Shown: piece after piece, positions 31,779 through 43,597 of the stretch
Layout of the letters: each line of letters begins with the position of its first letter
How positions within the stretch are numbered: the stretch's first letter is position 1
DNA from: Kondoa malvinella
Lineage: Eukaryota > Basidiomycota > Agaricostilbomycetes > Agaricostilbales > Kondoaceae
Length of the DNA stretch: 64,000 nt
Assembly (NCBI GenBank): GCA_039545315.1
Contig: BCIM01000002.1
Coordinates: 2,270,331-2,334,330, forward strand
Reading direction: 5' to 3'
The notes under the pieces: model-generated
What the model was told of the DNA's origin: nothing
Seen by the model: only the letters and a program-made list of their open reading frames with translations
Database searches by the model: none
Made by a program: the position numbers and the translations under genes

Positions 31779-33238
31779 TCACAATTTGCTGCTCTGCTTT
31801 GTCTGCGACATGGAAATGACTGCTTTCCCATAAGTGTCTCGACCAGAAAGCGCTTTCAAGCCATCGGCGAGCGATTCCAGTCCTTGGAACGGTTTTCCGT
31901 AGATGACGGGATGGAGTTTCTCTGAGACTCTGATTAAGTTGCGTTTCTTAGAAGGATTAGCGAGGGCTTACTTTCGGCAAACATGCGCAACAGCGCATCC
32001 CAAGTTTCTTTGACTTTCTCAGGCTGGTTCTTGGCATATGCACCCCAGCTAAGGCCTTGTCAGAGATTGCTCCGCTATGGGTAAGACAGCTTACAAGACA
32101 CCGGTAATAGCGCAATTCTTGAGCAAGACTTGGTTGGTCTTGACAGATCTGATAGGACGTCAGCATCCCGCTTGTATGATGAATGCGAACTCACTCTATT
32201 GCGCCTGCAGCAAAACCAACGACGATGATCCGACCGTTCCAAGCAATACACTTGAGCGACTTGTTGATCAGCCCAACAGGATCATAGACGACGCTGCATC
32301 ACAATCAGCATAGTGCAGCTTCCCGCGATATGTAGCTCACTCAACGCCTTTGCCGCCAGTGAGCTTCTTGACTTCCTTCTCCCGCCCTTCAGTCCGATAA
32401 TCAATCGCATAATCCGCTCCTCCTTCTCTTTTCGCGACTTCGAGCTTCTCCTTTGACCCGCCCGTAGCAATGACTGTGGCTCCTAGAGCTTTGGCTATTT
32501 GACATGCTGCAATACCGACGCCGCCTGTAAACACCAGGATTCAGCCATCAGTCATAAGTCATCGGAAAGTGCCAAGAAGAAGCAGACGTACCGGCAGCTG
32601 CGTGTACTAGAACAGTCTCGCCTGGTTGGACGTTCGCACGGTATACGAGTGCAGCATAGCTCGTAGGGCTGAACCGAACTATCAGCTTACACTCTCACGG
32701 CAAGGGAATAAAGACGAACTAAGTGACGTATAAACCACATGCCTCTTCGTAAGACATGTTTTCAGGTATAGGGATGAGCTCCTTTGCTTTCACTGCGATC
32801 TTTTCTGCGTAAGCTCCCTGACCAGCGCCAAAGACTCTTGCACCGATTTTGTAAGGTGAGCCTTTGGTAGTAGAAGCTACTCGGCCAGCGAACTGTCTCT
32901 CCGTCAGCGGTGTATACGATGAGCTTGGATAGAACATACCTCGAAGCCTGCAATCCATGGGAAAGGCGGTTGTGTTTGACTATTTGACTGAATGAGCGTG
33001 CATCGCTCATTCAAGGCGGCAGGACCCACTATTTTCCTTGGGTCTGGAGTACGTCGAAGAAGTTGAGTCCACTCGCAAGGATTTCCACGAGCACTTCGCC
33101 TGTTCTCACAGGTCAGCCCGATCCATGCCAGAGAAGTGTAGGCATACCATCTTTCGGTTTTGGCTCTGGCGTATCAACGAGTAACTCTGGTAATTCGTCC
33201 AGGGACTGAATGTAGCTGTTGATCACGTAGCCTTTCAT
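31779..33238 (-). CDS. NADPH:quinone oxidoreductase-like (MDR superfamily)
   Basis: Multi-exon minus-strand gene, ATG 33238 (MKGYVINSYIQSLDELP), stop at 31779. GEVLVEILASGLNFFDVL and QPPFPWIAGFEFAGRV are the N-terminal GroES-like fold of zeta-crystallin-type reductases. ETVLVHAAAGGVGIAACQIA is the Rossmann nucleotide-binding turn, followed by ALGATVIATGGSKEKLE, INKSLKCIAWNGRIIVVGFA and the tail GLKALSGRDTYGKAVI. No structural zinc cysteines are seen, which fits quinone reductases rather than alcohol dehydrogenases. About 350 residues, cytosolic. An in-frame upstream extension to 33367 is possible but less natural. Confidence 0.85.
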
Positions 33239-34155
33239 TGTGTCGTTGTATGAAGGCAAGAGTAGGGCCGCACTTCGTACTGCGTCGTAGTGGTAGTCCT
33301 GCTCTGCTGGTCGACTAATATGGCCGTTTCGGACAAAGCCTCGAAAATGTTGCTCGGACAGGACCAATTCTTTCTTCTTTTTTGACCTTGTCCCTTAGAA
33401 GACCTACAGCAAGCCTTAGCTTGTCACTTACTCGCTTCACTTGTACCAGTAGTCTAGCAAAAGTCTTGCACGCAGAAGAAGAAAGTAAGCTCAAGTAGTG
33501 AGCACCCAGTAGTCGGCTTGGCACTTGCTGTACTGGCCCAAAGTCTTCTTTCAGTCAGCTGCTTTCTTGGCTGCCTCACACTGCTAGCCTTCCAGGGACG
33601 GTTATCCTTCTCAAACCGTCTTGAAAACAAGTCATGCAAGTCATGCAGGTTCTTTCTCGCTCTCAGCTGGCTCAAGATTCCACAAGATATGTCTTGTTGC
33701 TTCGTGCTTGTAGTCCTGCCTTGCTCGCCCAGATTGATATGACCTCCAATGATCGACAAGAGATCTTCGTCTTTCCTTCAAACGATGTGCTGACGCGCTA
33801 AAGCTGAACTGCTCTGTCTTCGTCTGTCTGCATGTTCTCGCTGCCTCTGCGCTATTCTCAGATACTGCCGAGCCGGGATCGTCAGACGAACATCTCCAGT
33901 CTGGTCCCTTGTGTTGAGGCGGGCGGGCTGTTTACAGCTGCTCTATTCGTGCTGTTGTTTTTGTTTCTCTTTCTTTCCTTCCTCACCGAGCTAACTCATC
34001 CCACTGTTCCAAGCCTCTCAACTTCGTCTGCTGCTTCTAGCGTGATTGAAGGCCGTTCACATCCCTGTGCCAGACGTAACTGTTTGCGCACTGAAATACT
34101 GAACAGCACTGAGCAAGGCCGCTGATAGTCCATGTTTGCGTAAAGCACCTGCAAG
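33239..34155. other. intergenic region, no gene seen
   Basis: Short ORFs on both strands (33454-33759, 33518-33742, 33832-34125) are Leu/Ser/Cys-rich without motifs. Presumed promoter of the quinone reductase and terminator of the minus-strand gene at 34156. Confidence 0.35.
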
Positions 34156-34560
34156 TCAACTAATCGTATAGTACTCCTGTTTCTGATCGCCGAAAATCAC
34201 TGACTTGCTGCTTCTGCTTAGATCCGCCCTCCTCTTCTTCTTCGCAAGCTTCTTCTGTCGCTCATCCTTCGTAAGTCTTGTTTTGATCAACCATTGCGGC
34301 TCCGTCTGATTGTATCTTTTCTAGTCCGCACTCATCGAACCAAGCTCATCGTCTGACGCTACCTCGCTCTCGCTCGTGATCTCGCGCTTCTGCTCAATCC
34401 TCTGCTCTATCTCCCTGTACATCGTAAGGTTCTCACCGTCAGATATTCGAATCGCGGCTGATTTGATACTATAGGTCTTTCGACCCGATTTCGAGCGTGC
34501 ACACTGTGTACCTACCCTCAACTCACACTTTCCGCTGCCCTCTTCGTCTCAAGCTTTCTA
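34156..34560 (-). CDS. small basic hypothetical protein
   Basis: Minus strand. One exon reads IKSAAIRISDGENLTMYREI and continues as EQRIEQKREITSESE. A 44-base intron (gtagcg...gactag) joins it in phase 0 to KRYNQTEPQWLIKTRLTKDE, then RQKKLAKKKRRADLSR and the end GDQKQEYYTIS with TGA at 34156. The highly charged C-terminus resembles nucleolar or RNA-binding proteins. The 5' end (around 34500-34600) is not resolved and would lie opposite the 5' leader of the chromodomain gene. No family recognised. Confidence 0.5.
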
Positions 34561-34804
34561 CAAACCGGTTCATTCGATATGGAGATTCTCTTCCACTACC
34601 TCTGCGGTTTGTCCTTGTCGCCTATTACTGCCTTTTGTGCTTACACTCTGTATATACAGCCTTTCCGCAGTCTCACTGGTCTCTTCGGTCCACGTGGGAG
34701 TAAGTCCTTCCTTTGCGTATTGTCGAACCTGCTCATTACGCTATCTAGATCTACTTGCTTTTCAATCAGTCAATTTACTTGCTCGAATTCCTCGCTTTGT
34801 TACA

Positions 34805-35484
34805 ATGCCTTCAGTAACGACTGTGCGTCTTACCACTCTTCGATTCTTGACGTACGACTGAATTACAACATATAGTGGCTAGGCGACAGAGAATGGCTCG
34901 TCAAGGAGGTCCTGGACCATCGGGACAGAGGCAAGGGCAAGGTTCAATTCTACATCCGCGTTCGTCTCTACCTCATCCTGTTCAAGCTTTGTTCTGACTT
35001 CAGATTCCTCTTCAACAGTGGGATGGCTTTGGACCTGAAGAAGATACCTGGGAACCGCTTCATACCGTATTCACCACTTCTCCATGGTTCGAATACATCG
35101 GCAAGCAGAAGGCTTTGCTCAAGAAAGTCAGAGCACTTGATCACCTTTATGAAGGTTCGTTCGCCTTTCTTCCCTTGCTACCTCAAGTCTTATGGTACTT
35201 TGACGTCTACAGGCCTCAAGCTCGTCTACAAAGCGAATCATCGCGGGCGAGGAGCAGCAGCGCGGAGGAAGAATCTTCAGCCAAACCGTGTCCAGCGCAA
35301 TCAGAAGAGAACCGCCAAGAACGAGGAATTGGCCAAACAGAAGCAGGCTCGCAAACGACTTGCTGCTGGATACTGTGATTTGGATGCTGTTGGATCAGAT
35401 GGAGATCACAGTGATGATGGTTTCAAGGACGAGGATGTCGATGACTTCGGTGATTTCATTGTCAACGATAGTGAGAGTGACTAG
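34805..35484 (+). CDS. chromodomain protein
   Basis: Start taken at ATG 34805 (MPSVTT), spliced to WLGDREWLVKEVLDHRDRGK, then an exon with QWDGFGPEEDTWEPL, and after one more intron LKLVYKANHRGRGAAARRKN. Stop TAG is at 35482-35484. The segment EWLVKEVLDHR..GK...W.GFGPEEDTWEP is a chromodomain: aromatic cage W residues, the DHR turn and the GYGPEEDTWEP-like strand. The C-terminal part is very basic and then acidic (DEDVDDFGDFIVNDSESD). Chromodomains usually bind methylated histone tails. An upstream in-frame exon from 34579 (MEILFHYLC...) would add a hydrophobic N-terminus; I consider it leader sequence. Confidence 0.75.
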
Positions 35485-35989
35485 ATGCTCTCGTATATGT
35501 TGCTTCTATATCATTTAGTTGCGCAATTGTTTATTGTACTTGTCCTTGCCCTTACTCCTTAGTCCTGCTCAAGTGCGATCAGCTGATTTTCAGTTGCTTT
35601 GATTCAATGCCCACCTGTCGCGCTCTTCATCTCAGTATCTCTTGTGTAAACAGAGTATCAGCGACTGCTGTTTTTGAGAACGAGAAGTTGCGCAACTGAC
35701 TCGAGATAGACGCGCGGACGGAACTTCGCCAGCCTCGGGCTCAAATAAGATACGTGATAACAGCAAATTCCACCAGGTCGACCAAGGTAAATGTGTATAG
35801 CCTGTTGGACTTGCATCAGTACAAAAGGCAGGCTAGAGACAGATCTCCTGAAGCTTACCAACTACACCACCTGTTGCTCTGCATTCATGACAGCGTAGGC
35901 GAGGCCTGTACACCTGTCGCAGCACGATGAGATTTGCGCAAACGAAACAGCAGTCCTTGGACTGACCAGGTTTACTGTAGCATGTCATA

Positions 35990-36788
35990 TCACGCAGAGA
36001 TATGCGTTCGCTTTGGTCGCTCCTTCGCTCCGTCGCTCGCGTCACAAGAGGTCAAAGACAATAGACACCTATAGGAGAAAGTATCGCAGCAGCAAGTATC
36101 GGATCGGTCGGGTTCATTAGGCATATGCCGATACATTTGGACTTCCGCTTCCAGGTTGAAATATCTACAGATTGCTAAGGGGAGCTTTTGACGCTGCATC
36201 GACAGCACAAGATTAGCTCTCACGTTGAAATGATCTGACAACGCACGAGGCCTGCCATAGTCACTATCCGCAAGCTTGCGCTTCTTCTTGATCTGTTCCA
36301 TTGTTGCTTTGCTTTTTGCGACTGCCTTCTCTTTGAGTTCTTCCCCTAAAGCGAGGAGGGATTCCATGTCATAAGAAGACGAGCTCAGATCGTTGAGCGG
36401 CTTCCGAGTTTGAGTCGGACTTTGTTGAGCAGGCAGCACTCTGGCCGAGACCTGTGTTCCTTCCTGCGCGCCTTGACCTAGCAGCAGGAACTCCATTGTT
36501 GTTCTCGCTGTACGAGGGGTCGGCGGCTTGGTCGGAGAGAGAGACGAAGATGGGTCGATCCTGATTTGCTTGTTGCGCTATCGAGCATCCTCGTCAAGCG
36601 AGCTGATACGAGGCTTAGAGAATGCACGACTCACTGGAGTAATCTCGTTGTCTGTCTCTTCGACCTCATCCGCCGACCTCTTTCCTCTGCCCTAATTTTC
36701 GCGCCTTAGCAAGACGCACTGTCGCAGAGAGTGGTCTCACCTTCACTGGAGTGCTCTCGTCAACCTCCATACCCTCGGCTTGGGACAT
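35990..36788 (-). CDS. hypothetical nuclear-type protein
   Basis: Minus strand from ATG 36788 (MSQAEGMEVDESTPVK), through GRGKRSADEVEETDNEITP and RNKQIRIDPSSSLSPTKPPT to a long exon (MEFLLLGQGAQEGTQ... LGEELKEKAVAKSKATME, KKKRKLADSDYG). The frame stops at 35990; a further Cys-rich piece (CCFVCANLIVLRQ... CHEC) at 35833-36045 may be a last exon. SP/TP sites and a KKKRK-type nuclear signal suggest a cell-cycle-regulated nuclear protein. No domain recognised. An in-frame 30-base GT..AG stretch (gtgagagctaat...atgcag) follows SDHFN and could be a tiny intron. Confidence 0.5.
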
Positions 36789-36904
36789 CTGCGTCTGAGG
36801 TGGTCCGAGCTCAAGCAGCCAAAGAGCATCTTTCGCCTGTATTCAAGCAACAGCGACTCGTTTGCTCTGTCGATTGACTTGAAGCACCCACGCATATCGA
36901 ACCC

Positions 36905-39900
36905 ATGGGTCTGTACTCGTATCAAGGCAAGATAAGAGACGATGTACGACTCGAGCTGAACAGAGCGATACTCAAGCAAATCCCACATAGCTATCAAAGT
37001 GCTTTCGACCATTCGTGCATGTTCTGGGACTGCATGTCTTTCTTGGTGCCGAAGAAAGCGAAAGGACTTTGGTACATGTGTGTTTCCTTGTATGCTGAAT
37101 TGCGGGAGCTGGGAAATCGCTATAAGTTGGTTTACGTGTTTGTGGACGGGTGGATCAGGTTGTTGAAGACTCGAGCGGGTTCAGTTTCAGTGAGCATCGG
37201 ATCTGGCGCTAATTAGTCAATTCCGTCTCATGCATCATTCGTAGACAACCTACGAAAAGACAGTCGAAGGCTTGATCTGGCAATGCCTTCAAATCGTTGT
37301 GCCTGTCTTGCTACAAGCCGGCACGCCTGTTGTGGTCGAAGGATGCTGCGGAGAAACAGATTTTCAAATGGCAAAAACTATTGAGCACATTCTTCAGCTG
37401 GTCAAAGCTCCTCGCCTGGCAGAGCAACCTTCACCAGCTACCGAAGCACGTCCTGAAGATTCCGCAGCGCCAGCAACCGCCGGTCCAAGTCGATTCGAAT
37501 TCGGACCTTCTCAATCTTCGGCCCCGACCACCTCTTTTCAGGATGCGGCACAATCCACTGAATGGCTGAAACATAAGCTCAGCTCGTATGAAGATGCCCA
37601 ATCTGCTAAAGCCGATGTCCTATACAAGAGCATGTTAAATATAGTCGACGATGGCTTCTCCTTCTCAGTCAAGAGTGTCGATGGCGACATGATTACCATT
37701 CTTCCCCACCTGGCAGATAACCTCATTCAAGATAATTCTACTGGCTCCTATTCTGTTTCCATTTCAAAATTCTTCACGGCTCAACGCTCCTCACTCCAAG
37801 CGATGATTGACGAAGCTCTGCAGAAGCGCTTTCAGCAGACTGGCCAAACTGAAGCGCTGAGCGACGTCAAATTCAAGGTCTGTGCTATGTTCGCTACAGC
37901 CTCGCTCACCGATTATTCGCCTTTTGCAAGAGTGGGCAAAGACTTGGGACCGCAGACCGTGCTACAGCAGGCTGTAGGCTCTCTCGGACATTTGCAGAGT
38001 TATTTGAATTCAGTCGATGCGTTTGTGAGGAAAAATTGGTGGAAATTTGTGGGTGTTGATTCAACGGAGAATGAAGCGAATCATCAGGTAAGCGCAGAAT
38101 CCATGTGTCTACGTCGGCTAACAATTCTCTCAGGTAATGATCAGAAAGGCGATTGTCGACTATATTCAAGCCACTCTCCAAAGTCTTTTGAACTGGATCA
38201 TCTACATCCCTTCCGTCGGTAATGCTCTGCACTGCCTCAGTGAAGATCAGCGCGCTATGCTTGAATCCGCTGGCATCCCAGTAGCCAATCTGCCTACTGC
38301 GACTCATGGCAAACTGCAACCCTACTTCAATCGCTCGCCTGAAGCTCAAGACCTTTATGGCCAACTTCTAGACCTCTTGCTGCTCAACAAGCCGATACAT
38401 CAAAGTATGAACGAGACCGAACTGGCCCTCATTGCTTTCGCTCAACTCGGTGTTCCAATCGAAAACAACCTCATGCCTGGCCAGTCAGTTCCAAATCCTT
38501 ATATCACCAACTTCATTCCCACCGGCTCGCCTACCCATATGCAAGATGTTAGGAACAACCAAGAAAGACTTCGAAACCTACATCTAGTTGCTGTCGACCC
38601 AGCTTCGATCGTTACGTCTGATGCCGGTTCCAGCATCCTATCTGCGCACTCTACATGCTCGGAATCTGTTCGTTTTCAGCTCTTAGCTCTGGCCGAAGGT
38701 CTTGGTCAACTCAGCATGAACCCGTCAAGTCCGTCAACCAGCCCGGACCAAGCTCAATCCCATCTTCGCCGCACTGCACGTATACAACATTCTCAAGTGC
38801 TCCTCGCTGAATATTACACGAATCTGGAATCTATCCTTACTAGTCCGGCCGCGAAGCATGGCGGGAATACTTTCGCAGAGGTCCTGCAAGGATTCGACGA
38901 CGCGACGCTATTCCGCACGTCCCAAACAAACACGCAGCAATCTCCTATATCGCAGAGCATCTGTATATGTTGATGGAACCCATCGCTACAAAGACTCAAT
39001 GGAGGGAATTAATGCAGCAGGAAGTTGGAAGGCACTGCGAGTCATTGATCGTAAAGGACGTCGAAATCGCCGGGCGAATATGCTGCAACGTTCAAGAATC
39101 CTCTACTCTGGTCGATCTGATCATCGACCGTCGGATCGACAACCTCATCCGTAATTGCCCTGAGCTATGGGCCAAATCGAGCTTGAAGCCTTTTCAACGT
39201 TATCTTTCGACTGGCTTCCCTCCAAATGGCGCAAACATCTCCTCTGCATTCCTCTGTAGATGCGTCGAAGCCCTCACAAAGCTGCACGGCATGTCAGATC
39301 AAGCTCTAACGGATCGGAAGATTGTCGCCCAAGCATTTCTCGACAACATACCGGAATCGTCGAGGTCTCCCCTGCGCCGTGCTCTATGCGTCATGTACTA
39401 CAACGTCTCTGCATCCAATTTCCGCGCCCTGGTCGATCTGCTCTTTCCTCGTTTTGCAACAGCGATTGATGATCTGCTAACTGCCAATGGTCTCAAAATG
39501 GATCGCCTACATTGAAGTACCCTCGAGAAGAAATGGCCATTGCCAGAAGGGCGAAATGCAATTGTAATGAAGAAGGGAAACCTGGCGACAGAAGAAACGA
39601 TAGAAGATCTTCTGGCACTTACAGATTCGACTTCATTCCTCACACCTCTCGAACAACTTCGACGGTCTCAAGTGATCTTGAACACCTCGGTTTTGCGTCG
39701 GCTCTTTCCCAAGTCTTCTTTGTTCGATGACTACTATCAAAGCCTGATCGATGCATCCCATCTTGGCAGCCTGTCTGACCTGCCAAATCTCTCGCAAGGT
39801 CTGAAGTGGCTGTGCATCATCGATAATAAGTCGTCTCAAATGTGCATGTTCACGTCCACAGCATTACATGCCGAGCTTGGAGGGGATATTTGCCTCATCA

Positions 39901-40391
39901 ACTGCGCTGCCAAGAGGACCATAGTCGAGTTCCTGCTAGACTCAGAGCAGAAGCAATATTTCAGCAGGCCGGGTCTTTGGGAGTTCGCTGATGGTTTCTC
40001 AAAATGGCTGGAAAAGAGGGATGTCGAGGAAGCGCTTGCTGGGCTTCCGACATTTTACTCAAACACCAGTAGCAATCTACCTTTTTGGAAGAGTGCTGCG
40101 GGTCAAAAGCGGTTTCGCGTTACCGTCAAGGCGATGTTCTGGATTTGGTCGCTTTGTATCTTGGAAGCTGCGGATACGGCGGAGGGTTGTTGGATTTACC
40201 ACGGCATTGCGGCTCCTCAGTTACCTCTACCAGCTCCACCTGTGGATCTGCAGACGGAGACTCATTTGTGGAAACCGGTTGTTGTCGCGCAAGGTCGGTT
40301 TTTGTGTTAAACCTATCCTATTCAAGACAAAGAGCTCACAGATCGTTTAGTCTCTAGCAGTGGTCGTCCCCTTCGAGGAGCCAAGAAGTGA
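36905..40391 (+). CDS. large uncharacterised protein, about 1,000 residues
   Basis: Six or so exons. Exon 1 starts at ATG 36905 (MGLYSYQGKIRDDVRLELN). A 54-base intron near 37191-37244 leads to TTYEKTVEGLIWQCLQIVVP, and later exons run through NWWKFVGVDS, IPSVGNALHCL, EHLYMLMEPIATKTQW and EGRNAIVMKKGN to an end near 40391 (LVSSSGRPLRGAKK) or 40310. Apparent frame breaks near 38880 and the stop at 39513 are removed by plausible introns (for example 39490-39546). The protein is mostly predicted helix with no motif I recognise; it has the look of a helical-repeat scaffold. Divergent from the gene starting at 36788, 116 bases apart. Confidence 0.6.
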
Positions 40392-41450
40392 TATTCTGTA
40401 GTACTGTGATCGCTCTTGTCCAGAGCTGTTTCGCTATTGCCGCAACAGCTGAAGTATTGTGGTCATCTAGGAAGTTCAGGCCAGCGCAGTGGCAGGTGTA
40501 GCAGCAGAGGGAGAGCATTCGGCTAGCGAAGTAGGGAAGTTTTGTGCACGGGTATATCGAGGACATAGGGATATCAGTGCAGTGTATATACATAATAGAT
40601 GTTCCTACGAAGGGTTCTAGAACAGCATGACCTGCAGCAGACTCTGCTCTTGCCCTTTGACACTCGACCGTGACTTCCTCCAGATCATTTGACTTTCAGG
40701 CAGCAATCTCAAGCTAGATACCACGCTTCCCTCTATACCCAGCACTAGAGCGTTCGCCTACATGGAAGGACGCTCGACATGGCGGCACTTTGACAATCTC
40801 GAGATGCGTTTGCCCTGGCGTTCACCCGTCTACAGCAAGAGATGCCAATGCACTGCAATTTCCTACAGCGAGCTAGACTGTTCGTGTAAAGCAGAAGGCC
40901 TTGCATAGGAACGCCTGACCCAAGTTGGCAGCTCGACTTTCAAGGCGCCCTCACCATGCTTCTTCCTCTCTGCTACCACCTCAATTCAGCATGGAATGGA
41001 CTTAGTACATTGCGACTAGTGGACTGTCTGCCTTTGCGTCGTTTCCATCGGCATTGAACGGGTCTCTTGACTTATACTCGATGACTTTGCACATTAGGCC
41101 TCGCTCAATCTGCTCCTGTAACTTAGACGGCCTCTCCAAATGCTCTTGCTGTCCCTCTTCACATCAATAGATCAGGCTCGGCCTCACAAATGGCTGCTTC
41201 TCTTGAACAATGTTTGGTGGACGGTTGCACGACCTTGCTATTGCTTCCGGCTTCTACAACAACTGATTATTTGATCAATGAACCCAAGGTCGACTACCTG
41301 CTAGTCATGAGTTCGTGTCTGTAGTTTCCCCAGATTTGAACCGGCTTTCACATGATAAGCGAGAATAGTGATAATGCTAAGTACATGCTTCGTGTATGCT
41401 ATATAGTGTATAGAAAGTGCCCTTATATATTAGAAACGAGTCGGGAGAGG
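40392..41450. other. intergenic region, no gene seen
   Basis: More than 1 kb between two convergent genes. Short ORFs on both strands (for example 40354-40593 and 41352-41552) lack support. AT-rich near 41390-41440. Contains no recognisable tRNA or repeat. Confidence 0.4.
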
Positions 41451-43123
41451 TTATTGATCGCCCTTTGCTGCTACAGCTGCCTTCAAAGCTGCAACGACGG
41501 TGAAGCAGAAAAGAGGCGATATCGCATAAGAGATCTGTCCGCTGTCAGCTAATGCTTATCTCAGAGCACCTCGGGCTTACAGTGAGGAACTTGGCGATGC
41601 ACATCTTCTCGTCTTCCGTGCTTCCGTTCTAGACATGACCAGAATAAGCGACTAGAGTCAAGCTACAGCAAGCAACTCACAACATCGGCAAGTGCGGTGA
41701 GCTTGGTAGCAGGTGCTCCGCCAGCAAGCATCCTGTTTCCAAAAGTCAGCGGACGTCGTTACAAGCGATGTCAAGCTCACATGAGACAAAACCAAAGAAT
41801 CGGGTCATCCGTCAGCCAGCCCTTCTTTGCCAATATCCACATGAGCGGTATACTTATTCTACATCTCCTCATCAGCTGCATTCATCCCTCTGATAAAGAG
41901 AAACATACGCAGGCCATATCAGATATCTAGTAATCACAACCACAGCCAAACTCTTCTTTGGCACAGTCCCACCATCTTCTCCTCTCTTTGATTTCCGCAT
42001 ACTCGAAGCTAGCTTACAGCCGACGACGATTACCTAACGGACGGTTCTGAGCATGCTTGCAGTGAGCCAGGCTTTCGAAGAAATCACCTGTAACGAAGCG
42101 AACGGTTCACCGACGTTCTGAATGCTTGTAGTGAGCCAGGCTTTGAAGATTCCTCCTTTTTGCGGATCGGCAAAGAAAGCTTTCTTCAGTGGTGGTGCTA
42201 GACCGATGATGCAACCAATGACAGCACCAATGAAAGGCGCGTTAAAGAATTGCCAGATAAAGTCGAGCGTTTCTTTGCTCCTGCAGAAACAATCAGCTCA
42301 GATCTTGATTGTGGAACACTAGAAACGAACCATGAAGGAAGATCCTGCCAATTCTGCTCGGCCCTTCTTTTAGTATGCTGCATCAGTCTTCCGCCATGAT
42401 GCTGAACTCCATGTGGCATAAGGGACGTATGTTCGGTAGGTTGTTCTTCGTCCGTCTCGTCTTCTTGTTGCTCCTTCTCGTCATCGGCATCTTCCTCTGA
42501 GCCGTTCATGAGGTTCGGGCCGAGCGCGAAAGTCAGCGAATTGGAAACCATTGAATTGATGAGAAAGTAGGATTTCGCTCGTGCTCTGTGTAACGCCTAA
42601 TCAGAGGTGTAGCGTAGAGGAACAAAGAACTGACACTGCGTCGTCTAGGCTGTCGTTGCTGCCAATGAGCAGAGAGCTGAGGACGCCGGTACTGGCCAAA
42701 GCTTGGACGAGCAGCAGAGGCAGACTTGTAGTGTTGTTGAACGCGATAGCTGGTGCGGTCCATGATGGTAGATTAAACACTCTGGTTGACAGTATGCCAA
42801 TGAGAATCGAAGCGATGTTGTAAATCAGACTCCATACTAAAAGAGGGAGAGCACATTATCGATCTGCGGAGACAACAGAGGGAAGAGAACCAACGGAGCA
42901 AAGGCGCATATCTATATATCGTATCGCTTTCAAGCTCCTTGCCGACGTTGTATATCATCAGGCAAGGCAAAGCCATTCGCACACAGAACCTCGAGACATT
43001 CTTTGCTGCTTCTTGCGACAAGAGGTTGTATTGACTTGCAGCGACACCAAAGCCAATGGTCAACAGAACACTTGCGGCGGCTTGTAGTGCAGCCAAGAAA
43101 GGTTGGACGATGCCGTCTGCCAT
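41451..43123 (-). CDS. auxin-efflux-carrier-family (PIN-like) membrane transporter
   Basis: Minus strand, ATG 43123 to TAA at 41451, with introns of about 45-60 bases. The N-terminal half has membrane helices (AASVLLTIGFGVAASQ; VRMALPCLMIYNVGKEL; LIYNIASILIGILS; LPLLLVQALASTGVL) with the FNNTTSLPLLL segment typical of the family. A hydrophilic central loop is strongly acidic (EEDADDEKEQQEDETDEE). The C-terminal half returns to helices (FIGAVIGCIIGLAPPLKK; SLQVIVVGCKL; YLIWPAYV; CLMLAPAGAPATKLTALADV) and ends in ISPLFCFTVVAALKA. Known relatives include fungal PIN-like carriers of the ER or plasma membrane; substrate unknown. Confidence 0.87.
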
Positions 43124-43597
43124 GCTTCAGTGCTCGTTACAGGCCTGTAATTAACCTTTCTAGAGGCCTTTTGAAAATAAGCTGTCTCTGGGAGGGAGAA
43201 CAGCGTTTTGCAGAAGATTAGTAGACGCCAAGCGAAAGCCGGCCGCTCCGCAATAGTGGGACGTCATTGTGGCCGGCTATACTGCAACTACCATTGAGCC
43301 GTTGCCTTGCAATGTTCATGACTGCAACTCGAGTGCGAGGAGGAGCGGCAGCGCGACACAAGAAGCGACAAAGAGGGTCTGAGCGAATTTGGGCGATAGC
43401 AAGCGAGCCAGCAACCAGTCAAGACAAGGTAGTCAGAAATCTCTCAGAACAGGCTAGCAAGGCCCTGTAGTGTACAAGACCCAACACTTCGTGATTCGGA
43501 GAAAAGTACCAGTTACCAGAATTTGGCACCAAAGTATTGTCCAAAAGTGAACTCTTCGCATGTGCCTGGCAACCTCTATGTGCTGTCCTGCCTAGCC
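43124..43597. other. intergenic region, divergent promoters
   Basis: Lies between the transporter (minus strand) and the gene starting at 43598 (plus strand). No supported ORF. Confidence 0.3.

Noticed and set aside
34579..34875. Start of a P450-like gene (MEILFHYLC...FGPRG)
   Set aside because: Only the N-terminus looks P450-like; no I-helix, ExxR or haem motif follows, and the exons lead into the chromodomain gene.
38843..39515. Frameshift and in-frame stop suggesting a pseudogene in the large orphan protein
   Set aside because: Introns of ordinary length with GT..AG ends (39490-39546; and 38843-38937 or 38881-38957) restore the frame.
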